Shown here: piece after piece, positions 13,791-25,759 of the stretch | Layout of the letters: every line of letters begins with the position of its first letter | How positions within the stretch are numbered: position 1 is the first letter of the stretch | Assembly: GCF_024713975.1 (NCBI RefSeq) | Contig: NC_091097.1 | Coordinates: forward strand, 6,752,861-6,816,860 | Direction: 5' to 3' | DNA length: 64,000 nt | DNA from: Paralichthys olivaceus | Lineage: Eukaryota; Chordata; Actinopteri; Pleuronectiformes; Paralichthyidae | Translations under genes and position numbers: made by a program | The notes under the pieces: model-generated | Told to the model about the DNA's origin: nothing | The model's database searches: none | What the model saw: the letters and a program-made list of their open reading frames with translations, nothing else

Positions 13791-14004
13791 ACGATGCGGA
13801 GCCACAGTGAGTAAGGTCCCGCTGATACACTGCCCGAACCAATCGTGACTCAGTCTCAGCTGTCAATCATGACATTTCACCCTGTTTTATAGAATCCAAT
13901 AAGTAATTACAACCAAACTTATCAGAAACATGAAAAAACATGTGTGATAACATCTACCTGAAATGACAGAACCCTTCTTTGAGAAATAAGTCGTGTATTT
14001 TGAC

Positions 14005-15117
14005 TCTTACACCTGTGGTTATGAAATGTTTTGAAAAGATCATCGTGAATATGCTTAAGATGGGTGTTGTTTTAAGTTTGGACCTTTGCCTACAGACAGG
14101 GGCGGAGCACAAAGGATGCTGTCGCAAGTGTGACGCATCTAATCAGGTAGGATCTAGAGAACCCCAAGGCTTATGCAAGCGTCCTCTTTGTAGATTTCTG
14201 TTCAGCTTTTAACACTATCCAACCATACCTATTGGAACAGACGTTTAATGACATGCATGTTAATCCTTTTATCATAAAATGGTTTTATTCTTAACAGGTC
14301 CCAACAGGTGAAGGCAAATAGTTCACTTTCCAGTGTCAAATACTGTAGCACAGGTGAACCATGAGGCTGCGTGAGCTCTCCTTTCCTCTACACACTGAAA
14401 ACTAATGAATGCATGAGCAGTTGGACAAATAATTACATCATCAAATTTTCTGTTGATACAGTGACTGGTGAGTCATCATCTAATTTTTAACGTCCAAAAG
14501 ACGAAGGAGATGATATTCGACCCCAGAGAGGCGAGAGCCCATTAACCAGTGACAAAGTATCGAGCACGTGAACACTGTTAAATATCATTGGCCGTATAGA
14601 CTTTCTGTGTGGGAGGTTAGCGCAAAGGGTGCACTTCCTGCGCAGGCTGTTTGGTGTGAGCTCCAACGTAAATGGTGATATTTTACACTGCTGTGCCAGA
14701 AAGTATAATTAGATAATTATAATATATATTTTACATAATTATATATATACGTATTTGGTGGATCATGGTGGATCCTGATGGTGGTGGTGGATCCTGATAG
14801 TGGTGGTGGATCATGGTGGATCCTGATAGTGGTGGTGGATCATGGTGGATCCTGATAGTGGTGGTGGATCATGGTGAATCCTCTTTTATGTATTATATCC
14901 TTCTATTGTTTTATCTTTTTAAGTGTTTTTATGGCAGGTGCAATATTCAACTCACTTTCATTCTGCATGATTATTCTGGGTCTTACACTAGATGTCCTTG
15001 TGTACTGTTTTTTATTGTTTGTTACACAATGCAGCTGGTGTGCAGCTGCTGTAGCACATTGGCCCAAGAAAACTTTCCCTATGGGGACAATAAAGTATAT
15101 TTAATTTGATTTGATTG
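14005..15117 (+). mobile_element. Decayed LINE (L2/Rex-like non-LTR retrotransposon) 3' fragment
   Basis: Broken frames read as reverse-transcriptase pieces typical of fish non-LTR elements. TPVVMKCFEKIIVNML lies near 14010-14060. A VLFVDFCSAFNTIQP-like segment lies near 14180-14225. A GCVSSPFLYTLKTNE-like block is near 14370-14410 and YIIKFSVDT near 14430-14460. The 3' end has the CCCTATGGGGACAATAAAGT tail signature common to such elements, followed by a TTTGATTTGATT run. Multiple stops and frameshifts and an internal minisatellite show that it is inactive. Confidence 0.72.
14757..14880. repeat. Minisatellite, GGTGGATCATGGTGGATCCT-type unit
   Basis: Tandem units of about 30 bp built from GGTGGATC, ATGGTGGATC and CTGATAGTGGT, repeated about four times, inside the decayed LINE. 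Confidence 0.9.
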
Positions 15118-15260
15118 AGTTTGGCACATGTCCCATCCCCTTACAAGGATGAGGTGGGGTTAATGAGCAATACTGCAGCCAGCCACCAGGGAGAAATCAA
15201 GTTGCTTTGGATTCACTCTTGAGGAGCTGTCATGCTGTTCAACTTTATACAGTCTAAGGA

Positions 15261-18250
15261 TTTTCCTAGAAATTGCTGGTGAGATAGAAATGTGCCAAGA
15301 TTAAGATCCTTTATTTTACAGATCTGAGCACATTAGAGGGAAATATTTTTGTGAGTGTCAACACTGATGTGACATGTTATCATGTGGTTGTGTTTTATTC
15401 GTTGATCGTACCAGTTTGAAACACAGAAGTAAGGAATTTCCAATGCAGCCAGTCATTCACAGATATCCACCATATATCATTTAGATTAAATATCATCTTG
15501 TGCGAGAGGTTAACTTTTATGTATTTTATTTTTACTTTTGTGAACTCTTAGTGTTTGTTTCCATTTTATTTGAGTTGTTTGGGTGTAGGTGAGTACATTT
15601 CATTGTGGCCTACAAAATTCAATGGAATGAAAAATGTAGTTTTGAGTCCAAAATCAGTCCCTCATCCATGTATCTCCTCGCCTGAGGTATCAGAACTGTT
15701 CAGTGGTGAGAGGTTTATTCAGATTTAGGACCCTTATACTTCTAATCATTTTTCAGAAGCACAGCAGTCATTTTCAGATCAGTAAGATCCAATGCACTTG
15801 TTACATTCCTGTTGTGTTTATCGACAGCACACACACACACATTGTTTTATTTTCTCCTGAGCCCCATAAAGATGTTTTTACTCTCATTCTTACTTTATCT
15901 TTGTTTACTCTGTTAAGTCTTTACAGTGTTTGCTTCATGAGCCACATTAAAGACTAATACTATAAAAATTTCTTTGATTGTGATTCAGATTCTTTAAAAA
16001 GGAACTATCTGAGTAATAAAACTCCCAAATATATTCCGGCAAAGAAAGAAATTGCTTTGTTGGGTGTTGCAACGCCTGCATGTTTGTTATCAGTCCTGTT
16101 GAGTTGTTTGGACTGAGACATGTTGCAGATTAAAAGACGGAGGTTAAAGTGATGACTTTCATCTGGAAGAGTCTTTGAAGGTGGTCACAACCACATGGGG
16201 TGAGCAGTGTGGCTCCTTATGTTCCTATTTCACCGCATTTTTCAATTCTTTAACTTATTTTTCTCAAATCAAAATTGAAGTTGCAATCTTTCATTTTGTA
16301 CCAGTACTTTCTAGAGCCAAAAAAATTGAATAAGGACTCTCTAAAAATATTCATAAATTCCACTGCACTTCTGATTAGTCCTATAAAACCCTGCAAACAT
16401 TTAATTAGTGCAGTATTTGGAAGAATCCAACTGCACGTTTTAATAGCCTGTTTTGATCCAGAGGATTGTGGGTACTGTACGTAATCAGTCACTTCTTGGC
16501 TGTTGTTCACATCCTGATTGCAGAAGTAAAACAAATAATATCAAGGTTAACACCGCTTCTTTTTTTAAAATGTGGCTTAAGATCTACAGGAAACCAGTAA
16601 ATACACTGTGGGACTGGGCCATATTTCTTCTCTTTAATGGACATCTTATAAAATACAGATGTTGTCATGTTTAGATGCAGATAAGTCTGCTCATGACAAG
16701 AGGCTTTTTCCTGCCGCAGTTTAAAGACAGTGTGTGTGACCCTGGTGTGATGTTACAAAAGAGCTTTAAGTGATTTCTTATCTCAGTGCAGTTGAGATGA
16801 CAGACTGTGGCTGATATAAGAGCTGAGTTGCCACCGAATGAAGTTATGGATGAGCGTGTGTCCAGGGAACTACTGGGGGGGGCGAGAGTTGCATCGAGTC
16901 GGGAGGGTGGACACCAGATGTTTTGAGCGGGCTGCCAAGTACAGGATAGGACGTCACCTGTGACTGGTTACACATCTAAAACCATGAATTATAGCTCCCA
17001 CTCAGCAGAGAGGAGGAGACGCGCTCACCCTTCGCAAATCGTTTGCAAATATAAACCACAAGAAACTGGGAGCTGGAGCCGAGCCAACGCCGAGGGGAAC
17101 GTACACTTTTCTGCTGGCAGCCTGTCTTTACGCTGTCATATTCATGGTTGGGGGGTTTTCTCCTTGGTTAACTTTAACTCTGAACGTAAAGCTCAAGTAT
17201 CAGAGTTTCAAAGAGGAGAATAAAAATGGATATTGAAGCAGATGACCCCGTCGGAGCCATTTAAACGACCTTGTTACGGTAATATTACAGGAGCCAGAGC
17301 ACGTTTTCTTATAAAAAATATATCCATGTATTTATGTAAAACAGATACTATAAATACCAGCTGTGCATTCAGATGTTCAAACTCCTGTCTGACGGCCTCG
17401 GGCTGTAATCAATGGTTTTTGGCCAATAACACAGCAGCAGTGGTTTCTCCTTCCTGTTGCTTGCCGACACAAAACAACATTTTCCTGCCAATATATTTAG
17501 AGACATGAAGGTGTGCCAGCTTCCGCACAGTTCTTCAGGCTGTGTAACATTTTCTTAGAGAAACAGCCAATGTTTTTACTGCCTCTCTTCACTCTGCATC
17601 ACTGCTAAGTGAATTACTTAAGCAAAGATTAACTCCGCGGCTAATTACAGTAGGTGAGTAATTAATGACTAGTGGACTGAGGAGGATGAGCTCTAATTTC
17701 TCCTTCTGTCGCTTCCATACGGAGGGTGTGTATCTCTGTTCAGTCATCCCCCCTCGGTGCTTCAGTGATCATGTTTACTATGCACTTTTACAAAGCCAGA
17801 TTTTTCTGTTTGAGTTCAAGAGCAATTTATTGGAAACAGAGCTCCACGCAAAATCAAAGAGTGTCCGAAGCGGAGGACTTTTCATCATGCAGTTTCACCG
17901 CTCATCTGTTCTTTGCTCGTTCAAAGCTTTGTTTGCGGCCGATTCAGCTGCACTTCCAATGTGCATTCCACAGTGAAGGAGCTGGAGAGATGACCTGCAG
18001 CCAAACGCTGCTCGCATGTGCCAAGGAAAGCGGAAGCAGCAGCAGAAATAACAACATGACAGTTAATACATTGCACAGACTCCTGAGAAATTTCTTAGTA
18101 GCAAATGATGAAAACTAATCAAGAACTAAAGGCTTAAATGAACAAAAAGCACCAAGTAGCAACTGATCAGGTCTGAATGGAGGCCTGTGTGATGTAAATG
18201 TAAAGTTACTTGGGAACAGACAGTATATAAATGATGAATGGCAAGACAGT
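15261..18250. other. Intergenic stretch, nothing recognised
   Basis: AT-rich sequence without supported genes. The overlapping open frames near 17.6-18.1 kb carry no recognisable domain and no splice context. Confidence 0.5.
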
Positions 18251-18259
18251 TTCCCAAAA

Positions 18260-18915
18260 AGGAAGACAAAGGTTAACCCCTTGGTGGCTGCCAGCAGTAT
18301 AGAGGATGAATCGCACCACCTCCATGTTGGTGGATGGGACATGGACCAATCTAAAAAAAAATCGGTGTAAATGTCAATTTCTTTTTTTCTTTAAGATGGT
18401 TTCAGTCAGGTGAGGGATCACACTGTTTGTTCAAGTGCTCAGCAAGTTTGTTTTAATTAGTTCTTTATTCAGGAGCATGATTTTTAATATAAATATTGAT
18501 TTCAACCCTGCACTTACACTCAAACAGCCCCTGCTTAAATTTGCTCCATTTGTGCTTAAATTGTGCGCTGCCACTTCCTGCTCTTCAGCTTCAACTCTCT
18601 CATGCCACATCTGTGTGCCCAGGTAATGTCTGCTGTCTGATTTCTCCTTTAGTCTTGGATCTTTTCTTCTGCTCTTGGTTTTTTTTTTGGGCAACAAGTC
18701 TGTTAAAATTATCCAACGGCAAGTCTAGTCTTGACAAATGAGACTAACTTGTGATTGGTTGGGTGTGTGTGTCGGCGTGACCTTGTTACCGTGGATCTAT
18801 GTCCCATTCCGCACTGATCAGACTGAAATGATGCATTCCTGTGTTTTGGCTTCATTTCTGGGAGGAAGTGGAAACGTGTAGTCCATCTTTATATACAGTC
18901 TATGCTTCATATCTC
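18260..18915. repeat. Dispersed repeat block (R1-related), copy paired with 22.1-22.6 kb
   Basis: This block shares ordered segments with 22098-22570. The shared parts are a CTTGGTGGCTGCCAGCAGTA-type start, TCAAGTGCTCAGCAAGTT, a GTGATTGGTTG segment and a GGGACCTTGTTAC-type segment followed by TCCCATTCC. The GATGGGACATGGACC at 18332-18346 is the reverse complement of the R1 family segment seen at 30.0 kb. The stretch at 18848-18904 matches the R1 right end (CCATCTTTATATACAGTCTA). It appears to be a composite of old insertions. Confidence 0.6.
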
Positions 18916-21900
18916 CTGTTACATATGCTCTATAATCACTATGGTGTTGTAGGAATAGCCCTGTGGGTAAGTCGACCCGACAACTCAATGGATTAACTGC
19001 AATGAAACCTGGCTGTTCCTGTTGTTTCAAATCTTACCTCTCCCAACTGCCCTGTACTGACCTCAGTGCCTCCCTCCATTCGTTATTCCCCATACCCACC
19101 TGCTCACCCGTTACACTTTCTCTCATTAACATTCCCTCAGTAACCCACCCAGTATTTACACTCATCCCTTGCCAGATTGTCAGTTGTGCCATTTTAGTCA
19201 CAGCTTTCCAAGTTTTTCTCTTCTGCTTGATCGTCTGCCTGGTTTTTGGACTGTGACTTTTTTGTTCGCCCCTTTTGATCTGTTCAGCTGTGATTCCTGC
19301 CTGTGTCTGACACAAGCCTCGACCACAGACTTGGGCCCTCGTTATAACCCTTTGCTTGTTGTTGTTGTGCTTAGCCAACAACTTTCACTAAAGGTTAAGA
19401 GTTTGAGCTTTTATTTTTGTCCACTGACCAGAAAGCTGGTGGTCCAACCCCCAGTCCCTTTTTCTTCCCAGTTTGCTTGCTGAAGTGTTCCTGAACCCCT
19501 GGCTGTTCTGTCAGTGTGAGAATGAATGATGTGTGATTAAAAATGTGTTAAGTAAATAGATCAATATGACTCGTAGTGTAAATTGCTCTATAATACTAAA
19601 AGCACTATACAGTTGCAATCCATTTATATTAGAATTTAGCTCAAAGCACCCTCACAGAGTCTCCAGCATGACCGTAGATCCTCTATAGTCACAGTAAACC
19701 CTCTCAGGCCCACAGCATGCATCAACACTGCCAAGACCATGGCTTGTTTTACTTTACAGCTTCACACTGCAAAATTGGTGCTGCAAGGCTGAGCAAGCTC
19801 CTTAAAAAACACGTTCTAATGATATGCAACATGATTTCCTCAGTTTATTGATGTTTTTATTGGAAATGATTTCTCCAATCAGAATAATAATTTGGACTAG
19901 AGCGAAATGTTTATTTACCCAATGGCAACTAGAGCAAAGTTTGGCTGTTATTGCTGCATGAGATAAGAGTGATTTGGATGAAATGACACATTTTGTATCC
20001 AATTTTCTAAATGTGAAATGTGTTATTTCATCTGATGGAGAAATAAAAAAAATAATCTGCTTGCGACTTTTGTTCAGTGAAATTACAACTTCTAATGCAG
20101 TTAAATCCTAAATAAATTGTTAGATACGCACGTGCTCTTGATTGATTGATTGACTGATTGATTGATTGGTCTGACAAGTGTCTGGCCACTATGACAACTT
20201 TTGTAACTGATCGTTTTTGTTGGGTCGTAATTCAGGCTTTTGTGCACTCACTTGTGAAGTATTGCCATTTCAAATTAAAATCTCCGGTGTGGTAATTCAA
20301 AGGGTCTGTATAAGTCTCTGATATTAATTTATTGGGATGTATGAACAGTTGTTTAAACAGTATTCTGCTGTTTGTAAAGTAACACTCATGCAGTACTGGG
20401 AAAGGTCAGTGTCCAAAAGGTTTTAATCACCTGGAGAGAGGTCATACTGGTCTGCCCCAAGAAACAAACAAGGGGTTGGAACCGACCATAGTGATAGAGA
20501 CATCCTACCATCACGTGATCCTTACACCACACAACAATGACAAGTGGACATTTACCACCCAACTGTAGAAACAAAGATAACAGAGGGAACTGACCCAAGA
20601 GGCGGATACTGAATGGGAGCTGCTAAACATCAAATTGCATTTAAACTGTGCATTGAAGCCAGTTACTCTGTAGACAAACTCAAGTTCATCTACCTACTAA
20701 TTCTCTTTAGTCTCTTTAAAGTAATAGCACTCCATACGTTGCGTTCCTGCTAGCGTGCTGAATTGCACAGCTATTATTTTGAAAAGTTGTGTGCATCTGA
20801 AGATTGTGACAATTGCTTAAGAGACCTTTGAAATAGTTGAAATGCAATGTATGAAAAAATAATCCCAGTTAAGTGAATCATTAAAATTTACATATGAACC
20901 ACACACGAGCAATAAAAGTAAGAAAAGTCAGTTTCATTCTTAAAAAATCTTGACTATAAAATCTTCTTGGCAGATAAACCAGGTAGGATGAAAGCACATT
21001 TTTCTGACTGCACTGTAGACTGTTTATTGAAAGCTCTGCACATAGCGCCCAGCACTCAAAAAAGTGACAGTATATTGTAGAACTGTTTGAAGAGAATAAT
21101 TCTGAGGGAGATTAATCTCGGTGGAGTCTATGACCATGATCCACACATGCCGGATGATCATGTCATGTCAGAAAGCTTATGTTTCCCAGATTCCCAGACA
21201 GACACAGGACGCAGCGGAGGTGCAGTAAAACATCAGTCATATTGCTCCTGAGATGGTTCAGCGTGTTTACAGTGACCCAACACACACAGACACTAAACAC
21301 TAATCCTGTTACATGAAAATCAGACAGAGACATTCAGGGGATGTATCACTGAGCAGGTGCAGCATAACTTCCCTGTAAAGTCGTTAAAAAAAAAAGAGAA
21401 AATCCTTCTGTGTTCTCGCTGTTTCTGATTCTGTCTCCACATAGCTGGTGGTCGGAACGTGTTCACCTCCATATTCACCCCTGGATCCCCTGCTGTCACT
21501 GCGTGGGGAGGCATAAGCACGAACGCTCCGCAGTTGTAAAACATGTGACCCCCCCTCTGAACAGTTGACCCTGAGGTACCTGGGAACCAGAAGCCAAAAG
21601 ACGCAGGAGACAGGTTGTGTTTACACAGCTGATGTCCAGGAACACATATACAGGTCGTTTTTACCGACACAGTGGCTGCAAAAAATGTCCATCTTAAACC
21701 ACTCACTTCATTTCATTGTTTACTTTTGAAATTATTTTTCATGGTACAAGGGTCAAGGGTGAGATGATTCTGAAGTTTCCACCGCGGCTCAGAAAGAAGA
21801 AATAAACAAGTTTTAGGAAAAATGTGTCTGCTCACCAGCAGTTCGCCCAAACCCAGTGATGTTCTGAGATTAGAGAGGGAATTTGCGAGTGTGAAACAGA

Positions 21901-22090
21901 AACTACCAGTTGAGTATCACGATGCTGGAGGCACATGACTAAATGTGCACCCCGCCTCTCGTCCAATGATAGTAGGGAAATGCGCTCCCATGTCAAGGTC
22001 CACATCATAAGGATTCATCAGACTCAAATCAAGGCCAAATGAAGTGGATCTTCTCTGTGTTAAATTCTGTTTTTGTGTTCTGAAAACACA
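18916..22090. other. Intergenic stretch with minor repeats
   Basis: No gene was recognised. The block at 18.97-19.50 kb, rich in CCTG and TTTGG phrases, resembles an untranslated or LTR-like piece of a mobile element, but I cannot assign it. The minus-strand frame at 21320-21706 has no recognisable domain. Confidence 0.45.
20136..20169. repeat. (TGAT)n tetranucleotide repeat
   Basis: About eight TGAT/GATT units with one interruption. Confidence 0.88.
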
Positions 22091-22097
22091 AACATCT

Positions 22098-22570
22098 GCC
22101 CCCTGGTGGCTGCCTGCAGTATAGGTCATAAATCCCGACTCACGATAGTGGATTGGAGAGAGACCAAACTAAAAAAGTCATTGTATACGTCAAATAGTTT
22201 TTTCTCTAAAATGGTTTCTTTCATTTCAGGTAGGCTATCACACTGATGTTCCTTCAAGTGCTCAGCAAGTTGGTTTTCATTAGTTATTTGATGTGTGTTT
22301 TTTTATTTCTTTACACAAGAGTGTGGTCTTTCAGTTTGTGAGCAGCACTTATTGATTTCATTTTTCAAAATTTGTAACGCTCTCAGTCAAAACCCTGCGT
22401 TCCCACTCAAACACCCCTTTCTTGTTCTTAAATCTGCTGTGTTCTGCAGCTCCAGCTTCAAGTCAATTGAGACTAGTTTGTGATTGATTGAGAGTGTGTC
22501 TTGGTGGGACCTTGTTACTGCGGCGCCATCTCCCATTCCCTATTGGTCAGACTCAAATTATATCATCAGC
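22098..22570. repeat. Dispersed repeat copy paired with 18.26-18.8 kb
   Basis: Begins with CCCCCTGGTGGCTGCCTGCA and keeps the same order of segments as the 18.3 kb copy: TCAAGTGCTCAGCAAGTTGG, GAGACTAGTTTGTGATTGAT, then ACCTTGTTACTGCGGC and CTCCCATTCC. The copies are diverged, so the duplication or insertion is old. Confidence 0.6.
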
Positions 22571-25335
22571 ACCAATCATGCAGATCCTCTCTCTTTTAAA
22601 TTCCGTCTTTGTGTATACTGGAAACACGAGAGGTAATTTTGAAGCAAAAATCCAACTTGCCTTAAGATGAAACCCTTTTGATTCCATCAGCTCCAACTGC
22701 TGAAGGCTCACATTAGTTTCAGCACAGCCCCGACCCAATCTCCTCCTTATGTGCTATAGTTTTTGTATTCTGATTAAATTTAAGTTTATCTATGCAGGAT
22801 TTGTTCTGCTGTATTGTTTAATTGCTTCAGTCATAACTGTTTAATGTGCTCTTCCTTGACACTGCCTCTGGCTGAAATACAGAGCATCTGCTGTCCTTCA
22901 CACCTTAAGTTTTTGGGTGTTAAAGTAGGAAGATGTTAAATAATTATAATTTTATAGTAGGATAGGGTCAAATTTAGGGCTGCATGTTAAAAATATACCA
23001 AATCGGCACTATCCCCACAGTTTTTTCCCAACATATCTGCTGTGCATTGATGTAACCATCTCTGACTTGTTTCCATTTATTTCCATGTGAACTTCTTAAT
23101 TGGTACTAACCTGTCTCCAGCTTTTACACAAATATGTTTTTCACTATGAAACACCAATCACCAGTCCATTAGCCTATCCTCCAAACTGCCTGCCATATTG
23201 CCTCTACACTCCCCCTACTCTTCACGTAGCATTGACTTCTGAGACTGTGCACAAGCAGCAGTCCTAATAGATGCAGGATGCGAGAGGCAGCCATCATACG
23301 CACACAAGCAGCTTCACTGTATGTGCGCAGGATTGTAGATAGACCTGGATGATGCTTTGATTGTACTGTAAGAGGGAAATAAATGGCCTCCTGATTGTAC
23401 TCCATTATCTTTCCTTTTACTTGTCTCCAGGGAGTATTTTAAAATTAACTGTCATTGTCGTCTCCATTTTGTTCTTCGTGAAAACGACAATAAAGACACA
23501 TTTATAAAATGGATTTGAGAGCATCCTTTCATCTGCAAGTAATAACACAGTTTCCCTCTCCTCGGAGTGAAGTGAAGCGCTGCCTCAGATAAAACCATTT
23601 ATGATTCACTGTAATGGAGAGAACTACTTCTTATCTGCTTTCTTGCCCACTTTTCTCCGTCCTCTTCGTGGTGACGCTAACGACTATAATCAGCCAAATG
23701 GATGAGCTGCTTCATGTAAGGTGATGGTGATGGAATATTGATGGCGTTGCCTGATTTTAAATCTTGATGTCTATCGAGACGCCGCTCCCCGCTCTTTGAG
23801 GGTGCATCAAGGACATCAGTGGATAAATAGTGCCGTTTCCTCAGCATCAATAAGAAAAGCTTCTGTTATGATGCAAAAATTGTGATTCAAATATATTCAG
23901 ATTGAAGAACTGCAATTATATTCTGGTTGTTTGCATAAATAGAAGCAACAGAACATCTACATAATACCCCTGCAGGCAGAGACGTTGGCATTTCACGTGC
24001 CTTGCACAAATTTTGTCTCATGCAGGAATAACATCCTGGGAGCTTACCGTAATGTCCATCTTCCTCCAGTTTGCATGAGCATCCTGGGATCATAGAGGCC
24101 ACTGATGTTTGAGCTCTTGCCACCTGGACAGAGGCAACCATCGTGCAGACAAGAGAGCGACATAAGAGAGAGGCCAGGAGAGAAATCGAAAAACAAATGA
24201 AAAGAGGTGTTAAGAGCGGAGGAGAGGAGAGAAGGGGGACGGTGGTAAATGGTGAGCTGTTGACTGAGAGCAACTTGAAGATGAGTATTGACAGCCGGGC
24301 ACAGAAAAGGGGAGTAATGCGATTAGCTGGTTGGATGGTATTGAATAGCAATCTTAGATAACCCGATCCTCTTCCTCTACCTTATTCCAAGCATCCTCTA
24401 CTTCTAGAATGTGATCTTCCTGAGCGCCGGACTTCCACAAACAGCTCAATACCATTAGATAATATTGAATAATGAAGGCTTTGACTCAGATCATTAAACA
24501 CTTTTTGTGCACATGAATCCATGAGGCTCTACAGCGTATGTGCACGTCAGTATTTCCAAACCTTGGTTTTAGTTTATTTTGTTGCTTCATGCCATACATG
24601 TGAGGTTGATAGACACGTGTGTTTTTGTGTATGTGTTTGTTAGGTGTGCAGTCAGGTTGCGTTTCCTTACCATCATGCTTTTCGTCTCATTGGCTGTGAT
24701 AGGGAGTCATAACCCTGGGGGGGGGGGCGGTCATGTGCACTCAGCCAGCGTACATGGCTGCCTGCTAATGTCCTGGAAATCCTCAACGCAGAGAAAATAA
24801 ACCCTCACTGTGTGTGTGCCTGCATGTACTGTCTACGTGGACATTCGCTATTAGTCTTGGCTGTAAACAAAATATCTGAACGCATTCGTCTTTGTTTTTT
24901 CCCATTCTTGTTTTTTTATGTTATCTTGTTTTTCAGCAAGCACCATCACATATCTCCCGTAACACAACTTGCATCCCAATAACCTCTTTACATCCCTTTA
25001 TGTTGTTGTCATTCAAGCCACAGACTCCTCCACTCAACCGTACATTCTCCTCCTCAGGAAAAAGACCAGTGGCTGCAGTATCATATAGCTACAGACAATT
25101 AAAGTCAGTCATCCAAATATAATGTTAAAGATTGTATCAATGGAAGACTAAATTCATGGATGCTGCCATGTATAATATAACTTCTATCAGTATGTAAATG
25201 TTATACGGCAAATGAAAAACAAACCTGTAGTGATGAGATAGAAGTGATGAAACTCTCCAGCATATGAAATATATTAGAGAAAATTGTATCTGAATTCATC
25301 AATCTACTCACCCCTCAGAAAACTAAAGTTGAAAT
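22571..25335. other. Intergenic stretch, nothing recognised
   Basis: No supported gene. The 154-codon minus-strand frame at 23887-24351 starts in a stretch that is purine-rich on the plus strand, which explains the lack of stops, and has no recognisable domain. Confidence 0.45.
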
Positions 25336-25339
25336 CATA

Positions 25340-25750
25340 GACTATCCAGAAACGAAGCCAAAATTTCCCAAATACAAACGCTGCTATCTCGTGCCAAATA
25401 TGGAGCCAGAGTCTTTGCGTTAGTAATCAGCAGAAGAGAGCCGTGGTTGCAAGGTCCAGTCGATACATGCGCTCAACTAATTACGAATCAGTCTTAGCTG
25501 TCAATCATGACATTTTAACCATTTTTTTATAATATCAAATGAATAATTAAGACCAAATTTGTATAGATCGGAGTGACAAGAAGTCACTAAGATAAACATC
25601 TTTGACTTCTTAGTTAAGTGAATGCCCCATCCACTAACATGGAGGAGGGGGAGTTTATCAACAATGCTTCAGCCAGCGACGAGGGGGTGAACAAGATGCA
25701 TCAGCTTCACTTTTGTATTGACATCCATCTTTAGATACAGTCCATGGGCT
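25340..25750 (+). repeat. Dispersed repeat copy (family R1)
   Basis: Contains the family landmarks in order: CCAGAAACGAAGCCAAAAT, the core TTAGCTGTCAATCATGACAT, CCCCATCCACTAACATGG, CAGCCAGCGACGAGGGGG and the right end CATCCATCTTTAGATACAGT. The copy is diverged from the others. Confidence 0.65.
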
Positions 25751-25759
25751 GTACTGAGG

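Larger units (their letters stand above)
13791..15260 (+). repeat. Dispersed repeat copy (family R1) split by a LINE insertion
   Basis: The left part (13791-14004) contains the family core CTCAGCTGTCAATCATGACA. The right part (15117-15260) contains CATGTCCCATCC and a CAGCCAGCCACCAGGG segment. In an uninterrupted copy at 29.8-30.1 kb these two parts are contiguous. A decayed LINE occupies the gap. The element class is not identified; no transposase is visible, so it is probably non-autonomous. Confidence 0.65.

Noticed and set aside
16960..18118. Cluster of overlapping plus-strand frames
   Set aside because: No domain, no consistent splice phases, and composition is like the surrounding intergenic DNA.
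23887..24351. 154-codon minus-strand frame with several cysteines
   Set aside because: It starts in a purine-rich tract and shows no recognisable cysteine-framework family. The cysteine spacing does not match a known secreted domain.
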